A stretch of DNA of 45,446 nt from Thermodesulfobacteriaceae bacterium (GCA_015494725.1 WGAR01000005.1:1-45446); one strand, 5' to 3'; positions 1 through 8,551 are shown, numbered from the stretch's first letter. Notes: generated by a model not told the origin, from the sequence alone. Program-made: numbers and translations.

Positions 1-1090
1 CATGGGCCTTGTAACGCTTGGTCTCAAGCCAGTCAAAGAGCTCCTTGACGCCGTACCAGGAACCATCCCCGAAAAGGATCTTCTTTCTCACCTCCTCCGG
101 AAGCTCTTCCCAGGGTCGCTCAAGGGGGATGCCTTTTTCCCGGCAGTAAGCGAAAAGATCCTCCCGCACCTCCCAGGCTAAGGGCATCTCCAGCACGCTT
201 ATGGCCCCCTCAGAGAGGGACTTTCTTTTATCGGGGATCACGAGATCCCAGTCTATGTCCAGGATCCGGCCGAATCCCCGGCACTCCGGACAGGCCCCAA
301 GCGGGCTGTTAAAGGAAAAGAGGTTCGGGGTGCGCCGGGGGACGGAGAGCCCGCAGTAGGGACAGCGCTCGGCGGAGGCGAAGCGTTCCTCCCTTCCGTA
401 GGGAAGATGCACCCGCACCTCGCCGGCCATGGAAAGCCCCTTCTCCAAGGCCTCCGAAAGACGCGAAAGGGCCTCGGGGGTGATCCGTAGCCGGTCGAGC
501 ACCACCTCCACCTCGGAGGGGAGACTCTCCAGCTCCTCAAGATCGCAGACCCTATCGCCGATAAAGGCCCGGAAGTATCCGGCCTGAAGGAGCCCCCGGC
601 GCAGAAGCTCCGGGTCCCTTTGCGCACGCACCGGGGCGGTGATCACCGCAGGCTCCCCGGGATAGTTCCGGAGGAGGGTCCGAGCCGCGGAAAGCGGATC
701 TGCCGGAAGGATGGGCCGCCCGCAGCCCGCGCACCGGGCCTCCGCGGCCCGGAACCAGAGCATCTTCGCAAAATGGGTGATCTCCGAAAGGGTCCCCACC
801 GTGGAGCGGGAGCTTTTCACCGGATTCACCTGGGAGACGGCAATGGCCGGGGGGATGTTCTCTATGGATTCCACCCGGGGCCGGGGAAGGCGCTCGAAGT
901 ACTGACGTACGTAGGTGGAGAAGGTCTCAAGGTAACGTCTCTGGCCCTCGGCAAAAAGGGTGTCAAAGACTAAGCTGGACTTCCCGGAGCCCGAGACCCC
1001 GGTTACCGCGATCACCCGGTAGAGAGCCAAACTTAGATCAAAACCCTTGAGGTTGTGTTCGCGGCAATTTTTGAGTAGGATATGTCGCAT
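1..1090 (-). CDS. uvrA: Excinuclease ABC subunit A (UvrA), N-terminal part, cut by window edge
   Basis: UvrA is the ATP-dependent damage-recognition subunit of nucleotide excision repair. About 363 N-terminal residues are visible and the gene runs off the left edge. The start reads MRHILLKNCREHNLKG, followed by the Walker A motif GVSGSGKSS and then DTLFAEGQRRYLETFS, all typical of UvrA. Zinc-finger pairs CAGCG, CPYCG and CPECRG lie further in. The block TYVRQYFERLPRP and the later IPPAIAVSQVNPVKSSRSTVG differ from canonical UvrA (AYARQFL, PAISIEQK), suggesting a divergent UvrA class. An in-frame ATG six codons upstream (1108) is a possible start; I chose 1090 because UvrA proteins commonly begin right before the I-x-L-x-x-C/A-R-E-H-N stretch. 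Divergent from the HDOD-GGDEF gene with about 66 bp between starts. Confidence 0.9.
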   Translation of the reverse strand, partial: MRHILLKNCREHNLKGFDLSLALYRVIAVTGVSGSGKSSLVFDTLFAEGQRRYLETFSTYVRQYFERLPRPRVESIENIPPAIAVSQVNPVKSSRSTVGTLSEITHFAKMLWFRAAEARCAGCGRPILPADPLSAARTLLRNYPGEPAVITAPVRAQRDPELLRRGLLQAGYFRAFIGDRVCDLEELESLPSEVEVVLDRLRITPEALSRLSEALEKGLSMAGEVRVHLPYGREERFASAERCPYCGLSVPRRTPNLFSFNSPLGACPECRGFGRILDIDWDLVIPDKRKSLSEGAISVLEMPLAWEVREDLFAYCREKGIPLERPWEELPEEVRKKILFGDGSWYGVKELFDWLETKRYKAH

Positions 1091-1156
1091 ATACGGGTCG
1101 GGGGTCATTTTTTCCGGCGGTTTTAAAGAATACAGAATTCTGGGGTTTTTGCACGC

Positions 1157-2683
1157 GTGAAGGAAGAACTCAAACGTGTAGAGGCCTTCCTCAAGGATCG
1201 GGAACTCTCCCTGCCCTCCCCGCCGGCCCTTATCCCGCGTCTGATCCAGGCGGTCAAATACGAAGACTATCAGGCCCTGGCGGAGACGGTTCGTCTGGAT
1301 CCGGGGCTTTCGGCCCGGATCCTGGGGCTCGCCAACTCTCCTCTTTACCATGCCGGGGACCCCATCACCTCGCTGGAGGTGGCCATCTCCCTTCTGGGTA
1401 CCGAGGTGATCAAGAATCTAGCCCTTTCTTTTGTGGTGGCCCGGGCCTTTCGAAATCCTGTCCCACCGGAGGGGCTCTTCGATCTGGATCTTTTCTGGAA
1501 AAGGGCGGTGGCCACGGCCCTTGCGGCCCGGCTTCTGGCCCGCACCAAAAAGATGGAGGAAGATCACCTCTTCTCCGCCGGGCTTCTGGCTGACCTCGGC
1601 GTGCTCATCCTTTACGTGCTTCTGCGGGGAGAATATCTCCGGATCCTGGAGGAAAAGGAAGTAACCTCGCGTCCCTTACACCAGGTGGAGGGGGAATTAC
1701 TGGGGTTTCACCATGCCCCGGTGGGGGCCTGGGTCCTGCGAAGCTGGGAGCTACCGGAACATATCTATCAGGATATTCTGTATCACCATTCCTGGGAGGA
1801 TGCCCCTCCGGAGTTCAGGGAACATGCCTATCTGCTGGACCTGGCCCTTTCGGTAAGCGGGGTTTATTTCAGCCGTCAGCAGACCGAACATTATCGCCGG
1901 GTTAAGGAGGAACTGGCCCGGTATCTGGGGTTTTCGGAGAAAGAGACCCTGCATCTAATGGACCAGATGGCCCGGGAGTGCCAGGAGGTCTTTTCCTTCT
2001 TTGATCTTTCCGCCCGGGGCCTCACCTCCTATTCCGAGCTGATCCGGGAGGCTTACGAGGAGCTGGAACGATCCAGTCTGGACTGTGCCCTGATCCTCCA
2101 GCGGCTGAAGGAGGAGAAGGCCCGGGCCGAGGATCTGGCCCGGCGTCTCAAGGAGGCCAACGAAAAACTGCGTCGCCTGAGTATCACCGACGGCCTTACC
2201 GGCCTGTACAACCATCGCTACTTTCAGGAGAGGCTGCGGGAGGAATTCGAGCGGGCCCGGCGCTATCGCCGGTCCCTTTCCCTGATCCTGCTGGATCTGG
2301 ACCATTTCAAACGGGTCAACGACCGCTACGGACATCTGGTGGGAGACCAGGTGCTGCGCGGCGTGGCCCAGGTCATCCAGCGCAACATCCGCAAAAGCGA
2401 TATCCCGGCCCGCTACGGCGGAGAGGAATTCGCCATCATCGCCCCGGAGACGGATCTCCAGGGAGCCAGCACCCTGGGGGAAAGGATCCGGGAGGAGGTG
2501 GCCCGGCAGGAATTCTCTTATGGGGATCAGAAATTCTCCATCACCGTAAGCCTGGGGGTGGCCAACATCTTTCCCGCCGCCTCGGATAAAACCCCGCGTG
2601 ATCTCATCGAGGCCGCGGACAAGGCCCTTTATTACTCCAAAACCCAGGGCCGGAATAGGCTAACCGCGGTTATTGTCCGCTAG
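1157..2683 (+). CDS. HDOD domain and GGDEF diguanylate cyclase signalling protein
   Basis: 508 residues, GTG start. Residues about 15-210 form an HDOD domain (LPSPPALIPRLIQ, then LGLANSPLYHAG and SLEVAISLLGTE), a non-hydrolytic HD relative used as a signalling input. A coiled-coil linker (about 300-340, rich in E, K, R, L) leads to a GGDEF domain starting at DGLTGLYNHRYF. The active-site loop is RYGGEEF, so cyclic-di-GMP synthesis is expected. An inhibitory-site RxxD (RKSD) sits exactly five residues before GGEEF, suggesting product feedback. No membrane segment is seen, so it is cytosolic. The ribosome site before the GTG is weak. A chemoreceptor follows after an AT-rich gap with its own promoter, so the two are probably not one transcript. 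Confidence 0.92.
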   Translation: MKEELKRVEAFLKDRELSLPSPPALIPRLIQAVKYEDYQALAETVRLDPGLSARILGLANSPLYHAGDPITSLEVAISLLGTEVIKNLALSFVVARAFRNPVPPEGLFDLDLFWKRAVATALAARLLARTKKMEEDHLFSAGLLADLGVLILYVLLRGEYLRILEEKEVTSRPLHQVEGELLGFHHAPVGAWVLRSWELPEHIYQDILYHHSWEDAPPEFREHAYLLDLALSVSGVYFSRQQTEHYRRVKEELARYLGFSEKETLHLMDQMARECQEVFSFFDLSARGLTSYSELIREAYEELERSSLDCALILQRLKEEKARAEDLARRLKEANEKLRRLSITDGLTGLYNHRYFQERLREEFERARRYRRSLSLILLDLDHFKRVNDRYGHLVGDQVLRGVAQVIQRNIRKSDIPARYGGEEFAIIAPETDLQGASTLGERIREEVARQEFSYGDQKFSITVSLGVANIFPAASDKTPRDLIEAADKALYYSKTQGRNRLTAVIVR

Positions 2684-2710
2684 TTGGCGCAGTATTACTG
2701 AAAATCAATT

Positions 2711-2739
2711 TTGACCTTTTTTTTCACCTTTGATATCTT
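2711..2739 (+). promoter_or_regulatory. Putative sigma-70 promoter of the chemoreceptor gene
   Basis: TTGACC at 2711-2716 and TATCTT at 2734-2739 are separated by 17 bp in an AT-rich stretch that contrasts with the G+C-rich genes around it. The chemoreceptor start lies about 50 bp downstream. This is a pattern match by eye only. Confidence 0.45.
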
Positions 2740-2791
2740 TTCAAATCATTGTTCATATAGGTAAATCTAAATTCATTTGCGGGAGGGAATG

Positions 2792-4354
2792 ATGCGATTC
2801 GGGCTGGTGGCGCGGATGGGGTTAGTCTTTACGCTTATCGTGGCGCTGAATCTGGTCTCCCTGGGGGTCTTTTTCTGGGCCAAACGTTCCTACGATCAAA
2901 CCTCCCTTAAGCGTCAGGAATATGTGGACGATTTAAGCGATCTTCAGGATATAAAGTACCAGTTCACCCGCTGGAAGGTGAACATCCTCTCCGGCATGTT
3001 CAACCTCTCCCCCTTCGTCTTTTCCACCAAGAAACTCGAGGCCGATATTCGAGACCTGACCCCTCACGACGAAAAGGAGCGGGTCTTTGTTCGGCAGCTT
3101 CAGCAGAAATATCTCCAGATGAAGAAGGTCTCGGACAAGGTCCTGGGCATCCTGGCCCGGGCGGATCAATGGGAGGACGAAGACGAGCTGCGGGACACCC
3201 TTCTGGATCTTTATAACGGAGAAGTGAGTCCCCTCACCAAGGGCATTTACCGTTTTCTGGACCGGGAAATAGAGTCCATTCAGAAGCTGCTGAACGTTTT
3301 CGAGGTGGAGGCGGAGCGGAAGTTACGTCTGGTCCATATCGTGCAGCTGGTTTTCACCCTGTTGACCCTGCTTACGCTGGTGGTCTTTGCCCTTTATCTG
3401 CATCGTAAACTCCGGCAGGGTTTTGCCACCCTGGACGAGGCTCTGGACTCCATGGCCCGGGGAGATTTCACCTATCAGGCCCGGGTACGGGGCGGGGACG
3501 AGATCGCGGTAATGCTCACCAAGCTTAATCGGGTCATTCAGGATCTCCGTCCGGTGATTGAAAAACTACGCGAGGTCTCGGCCCGACTGGAGACCGACGC
3601 CCGGGAGATGAAAAGCTCGGCTGAGGCGGGCATTTCCATCAACGAACATACCAAGGCCCGGGCCGAGGATATGAAGCGCGGGGCCGAAGAGATCCTCTCC
3701 CATACCGAAGCCGAGGCCCGCTCCATCAACGAGATCTCCTCGGCCATCCAGGAGATCAGCCAGAACACCACCAAGGCCAACACCATCACCAGCGAGGCCG
3801 TGGAGAAGGCCCGTCTGGCCCAGGGAATCATCCACAAAGTGGGCGAGGTCTCCCGGGAAATCGAATCCGTGATCCAGCTCATTACCGGGGTGGCGGAGCA
3901 GACCAAGTTCCTGGCGCTCAATGCCACCATCGAGGCGGCCCGGGCCGGGGAGGCCGGAAAGGGGTTTGCCGTGGTGGCCAACGAGGTCAAGGAACTGGCC
4001 CGTCAGACCGCCGAGGCCACCGGGGAGATCACGGAGAAGGTGCGCTCCATGCAGGCCGAAGCCTCTCAGGCGGTCCAGGCCACGGACGAGATCGTAAAGG
4101 TCATCGAAGAGATCAACCAGATCGCTTCGGCCATAGCCGCCGCCATAGAGGAACAGACCGCGGTGATCGCCCAGATTGCCGAACAGGTGGAGGCCACCCG
4201 GGGCAGTGCCCAGACCCTCTCCGAAGAGGCCCGGGAAGCCTTTGAGGCCGCCATCCAGGCCCTGGATAGCGCCCGCCGGAACCTGGAACAGGCCCAGACC
4301 CTTTCCAGACTCTCCCAGGAACTGGCCTCCCTGGCCGCCCAGTTCCGGGTATAA
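2792..4354 (+). CDS. Methyl-accepting chemotaxis protein
   Basis: 520-residue transmembrane chemoreceptor. The N-terminus has a first membrane helix (GLVFTLIVALNLVSLGVFF). An extracytoplasmic helical sensor domain of about 150 residues follows, then a second membrane helix (VQLVFTLLTLLTLVVFALYL), a HAMP linker and a long methyl-accepting coiled coil. The highly conserved hairpin tip reads QTKFLALNATIEAARAGEAG then KGFAVVANEVKELA, close to the usual QTNLLALNAAIEAARAGE. It should pass a ligand or redox signal to CheA/CheW, which are not in this window. Start ATG 2792 was chosen because GGGAGGG at 2781-2787 sits 4 bases before it; ATG 2789 or the upstream TTG 2777 are less well placed. Confidence 0.93.
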   Translation: MRFGLVARMGLVFTLIVALNLVSLGVFFWAKRSYDQTSLKRQEYVDDLSDLQDIKYQFTRWKVNILSGMFNLSPFVFSTKKLEADIRDLTPHDEKERVFVRQLQQKYLQMKKVSDKVLGILARADQWEDEDELRDTLLDLYNGEVSPLTKGIYRFLDREIESIQKLLNVFEVEAERKLRLVHIVQLVFTLLTLLTLVVFALYLHRKLRQGFATLDEALDSMARGDFTYQARVRGGDEIAVMLTKLNRVIQDLRPVIEKLREVSARLETDAREMKSSAEAGISINEHTKARAEDMKRGAEEILSHTEAEARSINEISSAIQEISQNTTKANTITSEAVEKARLAQGIIHKVGEVSREIESVIQLITGVAEQTKFLALNATIEAARAGEAGKGFAVVANEVKELARQTAEATGEITEKVRSMQAEASQAVQATDEIVKVIEEINQIASAIAAAIEEQTAVIAQIAEQVEATRGSAQTLSEEAREAFEAAIQALDSARRNLEQAQTLSRLSQELASLAAQFRV

Positions 4355-4464
4355 ATCTTCACGGGCACTCGGAGCCCGGGGCCTTTCCGGAAAGCTTCCG
4401 CTAAACCTCCCTTGGCATAGGGAAAGAAAGGATCCCTTCTCTGGATAAAAGTAGATTTTATAAC

Positions 4465-4493
4465 TTGACAATATCTTAAATATCTCTTAAACT
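4465..4493 (+). promoter_or_regulatory. Putative promoter of the rubredoxin operon
   Basis: A consensus TTGACA at 4465-4470 is followed after 17 bp by TAAACT (4488-4493). The start codon at 4529 lies about 35 bases beyond. The 110 bp between the chemoreceptor stop and this promoter hold only a short CTTTCC/GGAAAG palindrome at 4383-4394, with no U-tract to make it a clear terminator. Confidence 0.5.
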
Positions 4494-4528
4494 TGAAAAA
4501 GAGACAAAATTGCATTTGGAGGTCAAGC

Positions 4529-4729
4529 ATGAATTTGGAAGGAGCCTGGATCTGTTCCACCAGCAATTGTGGCTACATGTATGTACCGGCCAAGGGGGAC
4601 CGGAAGGGGAAAATCCCTCCGGGGACCTCTTTCGAGGAGCTTCCCGAGGAGTGGCGGTGTCCGGTTTGTGGGGCCAGCAAAAAGGCCTTTCGGCCGATGG
4701 GCGAGCTGGAGAAAGGAGGTGAGAGGTAA
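4529..4729 (+). CDS. Rubredoxin with C-x4-C first iron-binding loop
   Basis: 66-residue iron-sulfur electron carrier. Iron ligands are C9 and C14 (C-STSN-C-GYMY) and C44 and C47 (C-PV-C-G). The region between them, GKIPPGTSFEELPEEWRCP, is classic rubredoxin. The first pair has four intervening residues instead of two, an arrangement I recall from the second rubredoxin (Rd2) of Desulfovibrio desulfuricans. Start ATG 4529 has GGAGG at 4518-4522. The stop overlaps the next start by one base (TAATG), so the two are co-translated. Likely role: cytosolic electron transfer to oxygen- or peroxide-detoxifying enzymes together with the next genes; inferred from context. Confidence 0.9.
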   Translation: MNLEGAWICSTSNCGYMYVPAKGDRKGKIPPGTSFEELPEEWRCPVCGASKKAFRPMGELEKGGER

Positions 4730-5034
4730 TGCGTATCCAAATCGAGGGTCAGGTGGTTTATTTTCGACCGGAAAATGAACGCGAGGCCAGGGAGCTGGAC
4801 CGTCTCTGGAAGGTGCTCACGGTCTGCGAAGGGGAGAACCGCAAGATCCAGCCCATGGGCATCTATACCCCCGGCGCCACCGAAGCCGCACAATTCTTTA
4901 TCGAGGGGGTGAAGCCTGCGGTGAGCCCGGAAAAAACCATACGTTACGTGTGCATGATCTGCAACCGCATGGAGGAACATCCGGCAGGAAAGGCCCCTAT
5001 CTGCTGCGGACAGCCCATGATTCCCATGGATTAG
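4729..5034 (+). CDS. Small protein with desulforedoxin-like C-terminal iron site
   Basis: 101 residues. The N-terminal 65 residues match no family I know. The C-terminus carries C75-x2-C78 and adjacent C92-C93 followed by GQPMIP, the spacing of desulforedoxin and the N-terminal domain of desulfoferrodoxin (CxxC then CCG-x-x-M). It therefore probably binds one Fe(Cys)4 centre. The gene overlaps the rubredoxin stop by one base, with a strong AAAGGAGGTGA ribosome site inside the rubredoxin 3' end, and precedes ferritin. A redox-partner role with the rubredoxin is inferred. A zinc ribbon is the alternative. Confidence 0.7.
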   Translation: MRIQIEGQVVYFRPENEREARELDRLWKVLTVCEGENRKIQPMGIYTPGATEAAQFFIEGVKPAVSPEKTIRYVCMICNRMEEHPAGKAPICCGQPMIPMD

Positions 5035-5157
5035 ACGAAGTCTGAACTCCGGCTTTACCCACCGGACGCAGGAAAAAGATTAAGGCAGGAGATTGCCCGA
5101 GGCGGGAAAGTATGCCATAAACTTTACCAGGAGTTCAAAAAAAGAAGGAGGGTTCCC

Positions 5158-5676
5158 ATGCTTTCCGAAAAGATGGAGGCCGCACTCAACGAACAGATCA
5201 AGTGGGAGTTTTATTCCGCCTATCTCTACCTTTCCATGGCCGCTTACTTCGAAGATCTGGGGCTGGAGGGCTTCTCCCACTGGATGAAGGCCCAGGCCGC
5301 CGAAGAGACCATGCATGCCATGAAGTTCTATCGGTTCGTGCATGAACGCGGGGGGAGGGTGCGTCTCCAGGAGATCCCCAAGCCCCCGGAGGAGTGGGAT
5401 TCACCGCTGGCCTGCCTGGAATACGCCTTAAACCACGAGCAGGAGGTCAGCCGGCGGATCAACGCCCTTATGTCCGCCGCCAAGGAGGAAGGGGATCACG
5501 CCACCGAGATCTTCCTTCAGTGGTTCGTTTCCGAACAGGTGGAGGAAGAGGATTCCTTCGGCCGCCTGGTCAACCAGATGAAACTGGTTAAGGATTCGCC
5601 GCAGGGACTCTTTCACCTGGATCGGGAACTGGCCACCCGGCCCCTGGACCTCAACCTCATGGCCCAGGAGGCCTAA
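5158..5676 (+). CDS. ftnA: Ferritin
   Basis: 172-residue four-helix iron-storage protein that oxidises Fe(II) and stores it as a mineral core in a 24-mer shell. Ferroxidase-centre residues are visible: E17 region in KWEFYSAYLYLSMAA, the E-x-x-H of AAEETMHAMKFY around residues 48-54, and later E94-type residues in NHEQEVSRRI plus VSEQVEEEDSF. Length fits bacterial FtnA (about 165-175). AAGGAGG lies seven bases before the ATG. It follows the rubredoxin and desulforedoxin-like genes after 123 bp with only a weak promoter-like TTGCCC-N17-CATAAA. Its TAA shares bases with the stop of the convergent tolQ gene (CTAA at 5673-5676). Confidence 0.93.
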   Translation: MLSEKMEAALNEQIKWEFYSAYLYLSMAAYFEDLGLEGFSHWMKAQAAEETMHAMKFYRFVHERGGRVRLQEIPKPPEEWDSPLACLEYALNHEQEVSRRINALMSAAKEEGDHATEIFLQWFVSEQVEEEDSFGRLVNQMKLVKDSPQGLFHLDRELATRPLDLNLMAQEA

Positions 5677-6362
5677 TCCAGGGCCTCCCGCAGGAGGTCC
5701 CGCAGACACAGGGCCAGAAGTCTCCTTTCCACCCGGGAGAGGTCTTCCAGAAAGGCCTCTCCCGCCCGATGGAAGTAATTATAGGCCACCACCGCCGGAA
5801 TGGCCGCAAAGAGCCCCATGGCCGTGGCGATCAGGGCCTCGGCGATCCCCGGGGCCACGGTGGCCAGACTGGCGCTCCCCTTAAGCCCGATACGGTGAAA
5901 GGCAGCCATAATCCCCCAGACCGTACCGAAAAGTCCGATGAAAGGGGCGGTATTCCCCACCGTGGCCAGGAAACCCAGGTAGCTCGGAAATTCCCGGGTG
6001 CGTTTTTCCCGTAAATAGGCCCATTCCGTAAGAAGCACCTCCCGCAGCCCGGCATACCAGGCCCCCCGCAATTCCGGACTCCGGGGGGGCGCAAAATCCC
6101 TTTTCAGGCGCTGATAGACCCGGAGATAATCGGTGATGATCTCCCGAAAGAGTCCGGCCGGAATCTCCTCCAGAAGGGAGGAAAAGCGCACCTCGTCCCG
6201 GCGGAAGGCCTCCTCCAGGGCGGAAAGCCCCCGCCGGGCCTCGCGCACGGCCTTCCATTTGGCCAGAATCACCGCCCAGGTGAAGACCGAGAGCCCAAAA
6301 AGGATCAGCAGGGTAAACTTTCCCATCCAGCCCAGGTTCACCAGGAGATACCAGATATTCAT
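5673..6362 (-). CDS. TolQ/ExbB/MotA-family proton channel protein
   Basis: 229-residue inner-membrane subunit of a proton-driven TolQ/ExbB-type motor. Three membrane helices are visible: an N-terminal one (LLILFGLSVFTWAVILAKW), one with GNTAPFIGLFGTVWGIMAAF, and one with ALIATAMGLFAAIPAVVAY. The latter two are the most conserved TolQ/ExbB blocks. No TolR/ExbD partner is adjacent; downstream is the convergent ferritin gene. The start ATG 6362 gives the usual short periplasmic N-terminus and has GGGGGTGA before it; a longer frame upstream is an artefact of the preceding gene. It begins 4 bases after the mqnD stop and is the last gene of the minus-strand run. Confidence 0.88.
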   Translation of the reverse strand: MNIWYLLVNLGWMGKFTLLILFGLSVFTWAVILAKWKAVREARRGLSALEEAFRRDEVRFSSLLEEIPAGLFREIITDYLRVYQRLKRDFAPPRSPELRGAWYAGLREVLLTEWAYLREKRTREFPSYLGFLATVGNTAPFIGLFGTVWGIMAAFHRIGLKGSASLATVAPGIAEALIATAMGLFAAIPAVVAYNYFHRAGEAFLEDLSRVERRLLALCLRDLLREALD

Positions 6363-6366
6363 GGAC

Positions 6367-7188
6367 TCACCCCCAGAAAAGTTCCGGCCCCGGAGAAATC
6401 CCGGTCCTGCGGGCCAGCTCGTAAATGGCCCGGCGCCCTTCCTCTCCCAGGTCCAGGGTGTACACATTTACATAAGTACGCAGGTGGGCCTCGATCACCT
6501 CCCGGGAAAGATCCTGGGCATAGCGCCGGATGAAGGGCAGGAGTTCCTCAAAGCGGGATCGGGCCTGAAAAAAGGCCTTGCGCAGGGCTGAGAGCAGGGC
6601 CTGCCCCCATTCCCGGGGCAGATCCTCCCGCACGAAAATCCCTCCCAGCGGAAGGGGCAGACCGGTCTCCTTCTCCCACCATTCTCCCAGATCCAGCACC
6701 GGATAGAGGCCCCTTTCTCGAAAGGAGAAACGTTCCTCGTGGATGAGCACCCCGGCTTCGGCCTCCCCGGAAAGAAGGCGGGGAATAATCCGGGAATAGA
6801 GACAGAACTCCTTTTTCCGGGCCCCCGGGAAAGCCAGCCGAAAGAGGAGATGCGCCGTGGTGTGTTCGCCGGGCAGGAGCACTCGGACTCCCGGAACCTC
6901 CTCCCGGGCAAGGGGCCTGCGGGCCACCAGAATGGGGCCGCACCCCCTTCCCAGGGCCGCCCCCACCGGAAAGATCCGATACCGGGGAAACACCTCCGCC
7001 AGGAGGGCGAAGGAAAGCTTGATCACCGGAACCGTGCCGACGAGGGCCAGACGATTGAGGTTCTCTATATCCTCAAAGCGAAACACCGGCTCAAAGGGCA
7101 GGGCTATCCAGCCCAGAGCCAGGGGCCCGAAGAGAAAGGTGTCGTTCGGACAGGGAGAAATGGCTAGGTGAAGACGCGGGACAGACAA
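6367..7188 (-). CDS. mqnD: 1,4-dihydroxy-6-naphthoate synthase MqnD
   Basis: 273 residues. MqnD converts cyclic dehypoxanthinyl futalosine to 1,4-dihydroxy-6-naphthoate in the futalosine route to menaquinone. Diagnostic segments are AISPCPNDTFLFGPL at the N-terminus, RGCGPILVARRPL, LIHEERFSF and LDLGEWWEKETGLPLPLGG, in a periplasmic-binding-protein-like fold. The start is TTG at 7188; GGAGG lies seven bases upstream and no ATG is available before the conserved start. It overlaps the 3' end of mqnB by 25 bp. The pair with mqnB indicates menaquinone for anaerobic respiration. The other futalosine genes (mqnA, mqnC, mqnE) are not in this window. Confidence 0.93.
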   Translation of the reverse strand: MSVPRLHLAISPCPNDTFLFGPLALGWIALPFEPVFRFEDIENLNRLALVGTVPVIKLSFALLAEVFPRYRIFPVGAALGRGCGPILVARRPLAREEVPGVRVLLPGEHTTAHLLFRLAFPGARKKEFCLYSRIIPRLLSGEAEAGVLIHEERFSFRERGLYPVLDLGEWWEKETGLPLPLGGIFVREDLPREWGQALLSALRKAFFQARSRFEELLPFIRRYAQDLSREVIEAHLRTYVNVYTLDLGEEGRRAIYELARRTGISPGPELFWG

Positions 7189-7772
7189 CGCAGGGCCTCC
7201 TGCAGGGTCTCAAGGGCCTTCCGGGTATCCCAGGGGGCCTCCGGTTTTTCCAGCAGGTTGCTCACGGCCCGCAGTTCCACCAGGGGCACCCCGGCCTTTC
7301 GGGCCGCCCGGGCCACGGCAAACCCTTCCATGTTCTCGGCCAGGGCCGCATAGCGATGCCCGAGGAGACGGGCCCGCTCCGGATCGCGCGAGGTACAGCA
7401 TACCGTAACCAGCGGACCGTAAGCCGCCTCCAGGCCTTCTTCGAAAAGACAGGCCTGGATCTTTTCCAGCCAGGGACCCCGGAGGGAGACCCGAAACTCC
7501 ACCGGCGGCTCGAACTCCGGAGGCACCGGGAAACACAGCCCCAGGTCCCCGAAGATCTCCTCGGTGGCCAGGACCAGATCCCCGAGGGAAAGAGCGGTGG
7601 CCGGATAGGCCCCGGCCAGGCCGCAGAGCAGGATCAACGAGGGCTGCCGTGCCCTTAACACCTCCGAGGTGCGGAGAGCCGCCTCCACCGGGCCCACTCC
7701 GATGACCTCCAGCGCCGGAAACGCCTCCCGCAGAGGCGCCGCTTCCTGTTCCGTGGGCACCAGAACCAGCAT
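7164..7772 (-). CDS. mqnB: Futalosine hydrolase MqnB
   Basis: 202-residue nucleoside-phosphorylase-like enzyme that removes hypoxanthine from futalosine in menaquinone synthesis. Features: MLVLVPTEQEA start, GVGPVEAALRT, LCGLAGAYP, LGDLVLATEEIFGDLG, and the nucleoside-binding AENMEGFAVARAA (MEG motif) followed by ELRAVSN. The ATG at 7772 has GGAGG four bases before it and its A overlaps the ymdB stop (TGATG), a typical coupling site. A longer open frame to 7961 lies over ymdB and was trimmed. Directly followed by mqnD. Confidence 0.9.
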   Translation of the reverse strand: MLVLVPTEQEAAPLREAFPALEVIGVGPVEAALRTSEVLRARQPSLILLCGLAGAYPATALSLGDLVLATEEIFGDLGLCFPVPPEFEPPVEFRVSLRGPWLEKIQACLFEEGLEAAYGPLVTVCCTSRDPERARLLGHRYAALAENMEGFAVARAARKAGVPLVELRAVSNLLEKPEAPWDTRKALETLQEALRCLSRVFT

Positions 7773-8551
7773 CAATCCTCCTGGCGGCGGAAGGTCTCGA
7801 TCCTCAACGCACGGCCGGTTTCCGGGTCCAGTTCCAGAAATACCCCCTCCACCTTGACCGGCCCTTTCTTGGGCACCTCGAGTTTGCGCGGAACCTGGGT
7901 AAGGTACATCTCCAGGGCCTGGTCCCGATGCATACCGATCACCCCGTCCCGCAGTCCGCACATCCCGGCATCCGAGAGATAGGCCGTGCCCCCGGGAAGG
8001 ATCCGTTCATCGGCGGTCTGCACATGGGTATGGGTCCCGATCAGGGCCGAAACCTTTCCGTCCAGATACCACCCCAGGGCGATCTTCTCCGAGGTGGCCT
8101 CGGCGTGAAAATCCACCAGGATACAGGGCGTCTCCTCCCGGAGTTTCCGGGCCAGTTCTTCCCCGGTACGAAAGGGACAGCGAAGGGGCCGCATGAAGAC
8201 CCGCCCCTCCAGGTTCACTATCCCCAGTTTCCGCCCCTCCTTTTCCAGGATTGCCCATCCCCGCCCCGGAGCCCCTTCCGGGTAATTGGCCGGACGCAAG
8301 ACCCTCTCCGCCTGAGAGAGATAAGGCAGGAACTCCCGCTTCCAGATATGATTCCCGGAGGTCAGAAGATCCAGCCCCAGGGAGAAGAGTTCCTGGGCGA
8401 TCTTTTCCGTAAGACCGTAACCCCCGGCGGCGTTTTCGGCGTTGGCCAGAATAAAGTCCGGCTGATACTCCTGCCGTAACCCCGGCAGGAAGGCCCGTAC
8501 GGCCCGACGTCCGGGATTCCCCACGATGTCTCCGAGAAAGAGGACCCTCAT
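7772..8551 (-). CDS. ymdB: YmdB-type metallophosphoesterase (2',3'-cAMP phosphodiesterase family)
   Basis: 259 residues. Calcineurin-like dinuclear-metal phosphoesterase of the family of Bacillus YmdB, which hydrolyses 2',3'-cyclic nucleotides. Metal and catalytic motifs in order: LFLGDIVGNPGR, NAENAAGGYGLT, TSGNHIWKR, VDFHAEATSEK, GTHTHVQTAD. Length matches the family (about 255-265). It overlaps rny by 4 bp (ATGA). The rny-ymdB order is conserved in many bacteria and suggests a shared role in RNA turnover, since RNA degradation yields 2',3'-cyclic ends. Unrelated to the E. coli protein of the same name. Confidence 0.93.
   Translation of the reverse strand: MRVLFLGDIVGNPGRRAVRAFLPGLRQEYQPDFILANAENAAGGYGLTEKIAQELFSLGLDLLTSGNHIWKREFLPYLSQAERVLRPANYPEGAPGRGWAILEKEGRKLGIVNLEGRVFMRPLRCPFRTGEELARKLREETPCILVDFHAEATSEKIALGWYLDGKVSALIGTHTHVQTADERILPGGTAYLSDAGMCGLRDGVIGMHRDQALEMYLTQVPRKLEVPKKGPVKVEGVFLELDPETGRALRIETFRRQED

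Noticed and set aside
4383..4394. CTTTCC/GGAAAG palindrome as a terminator after the chemoreceptor gene
   Set aside because: No loop and no U-tract.
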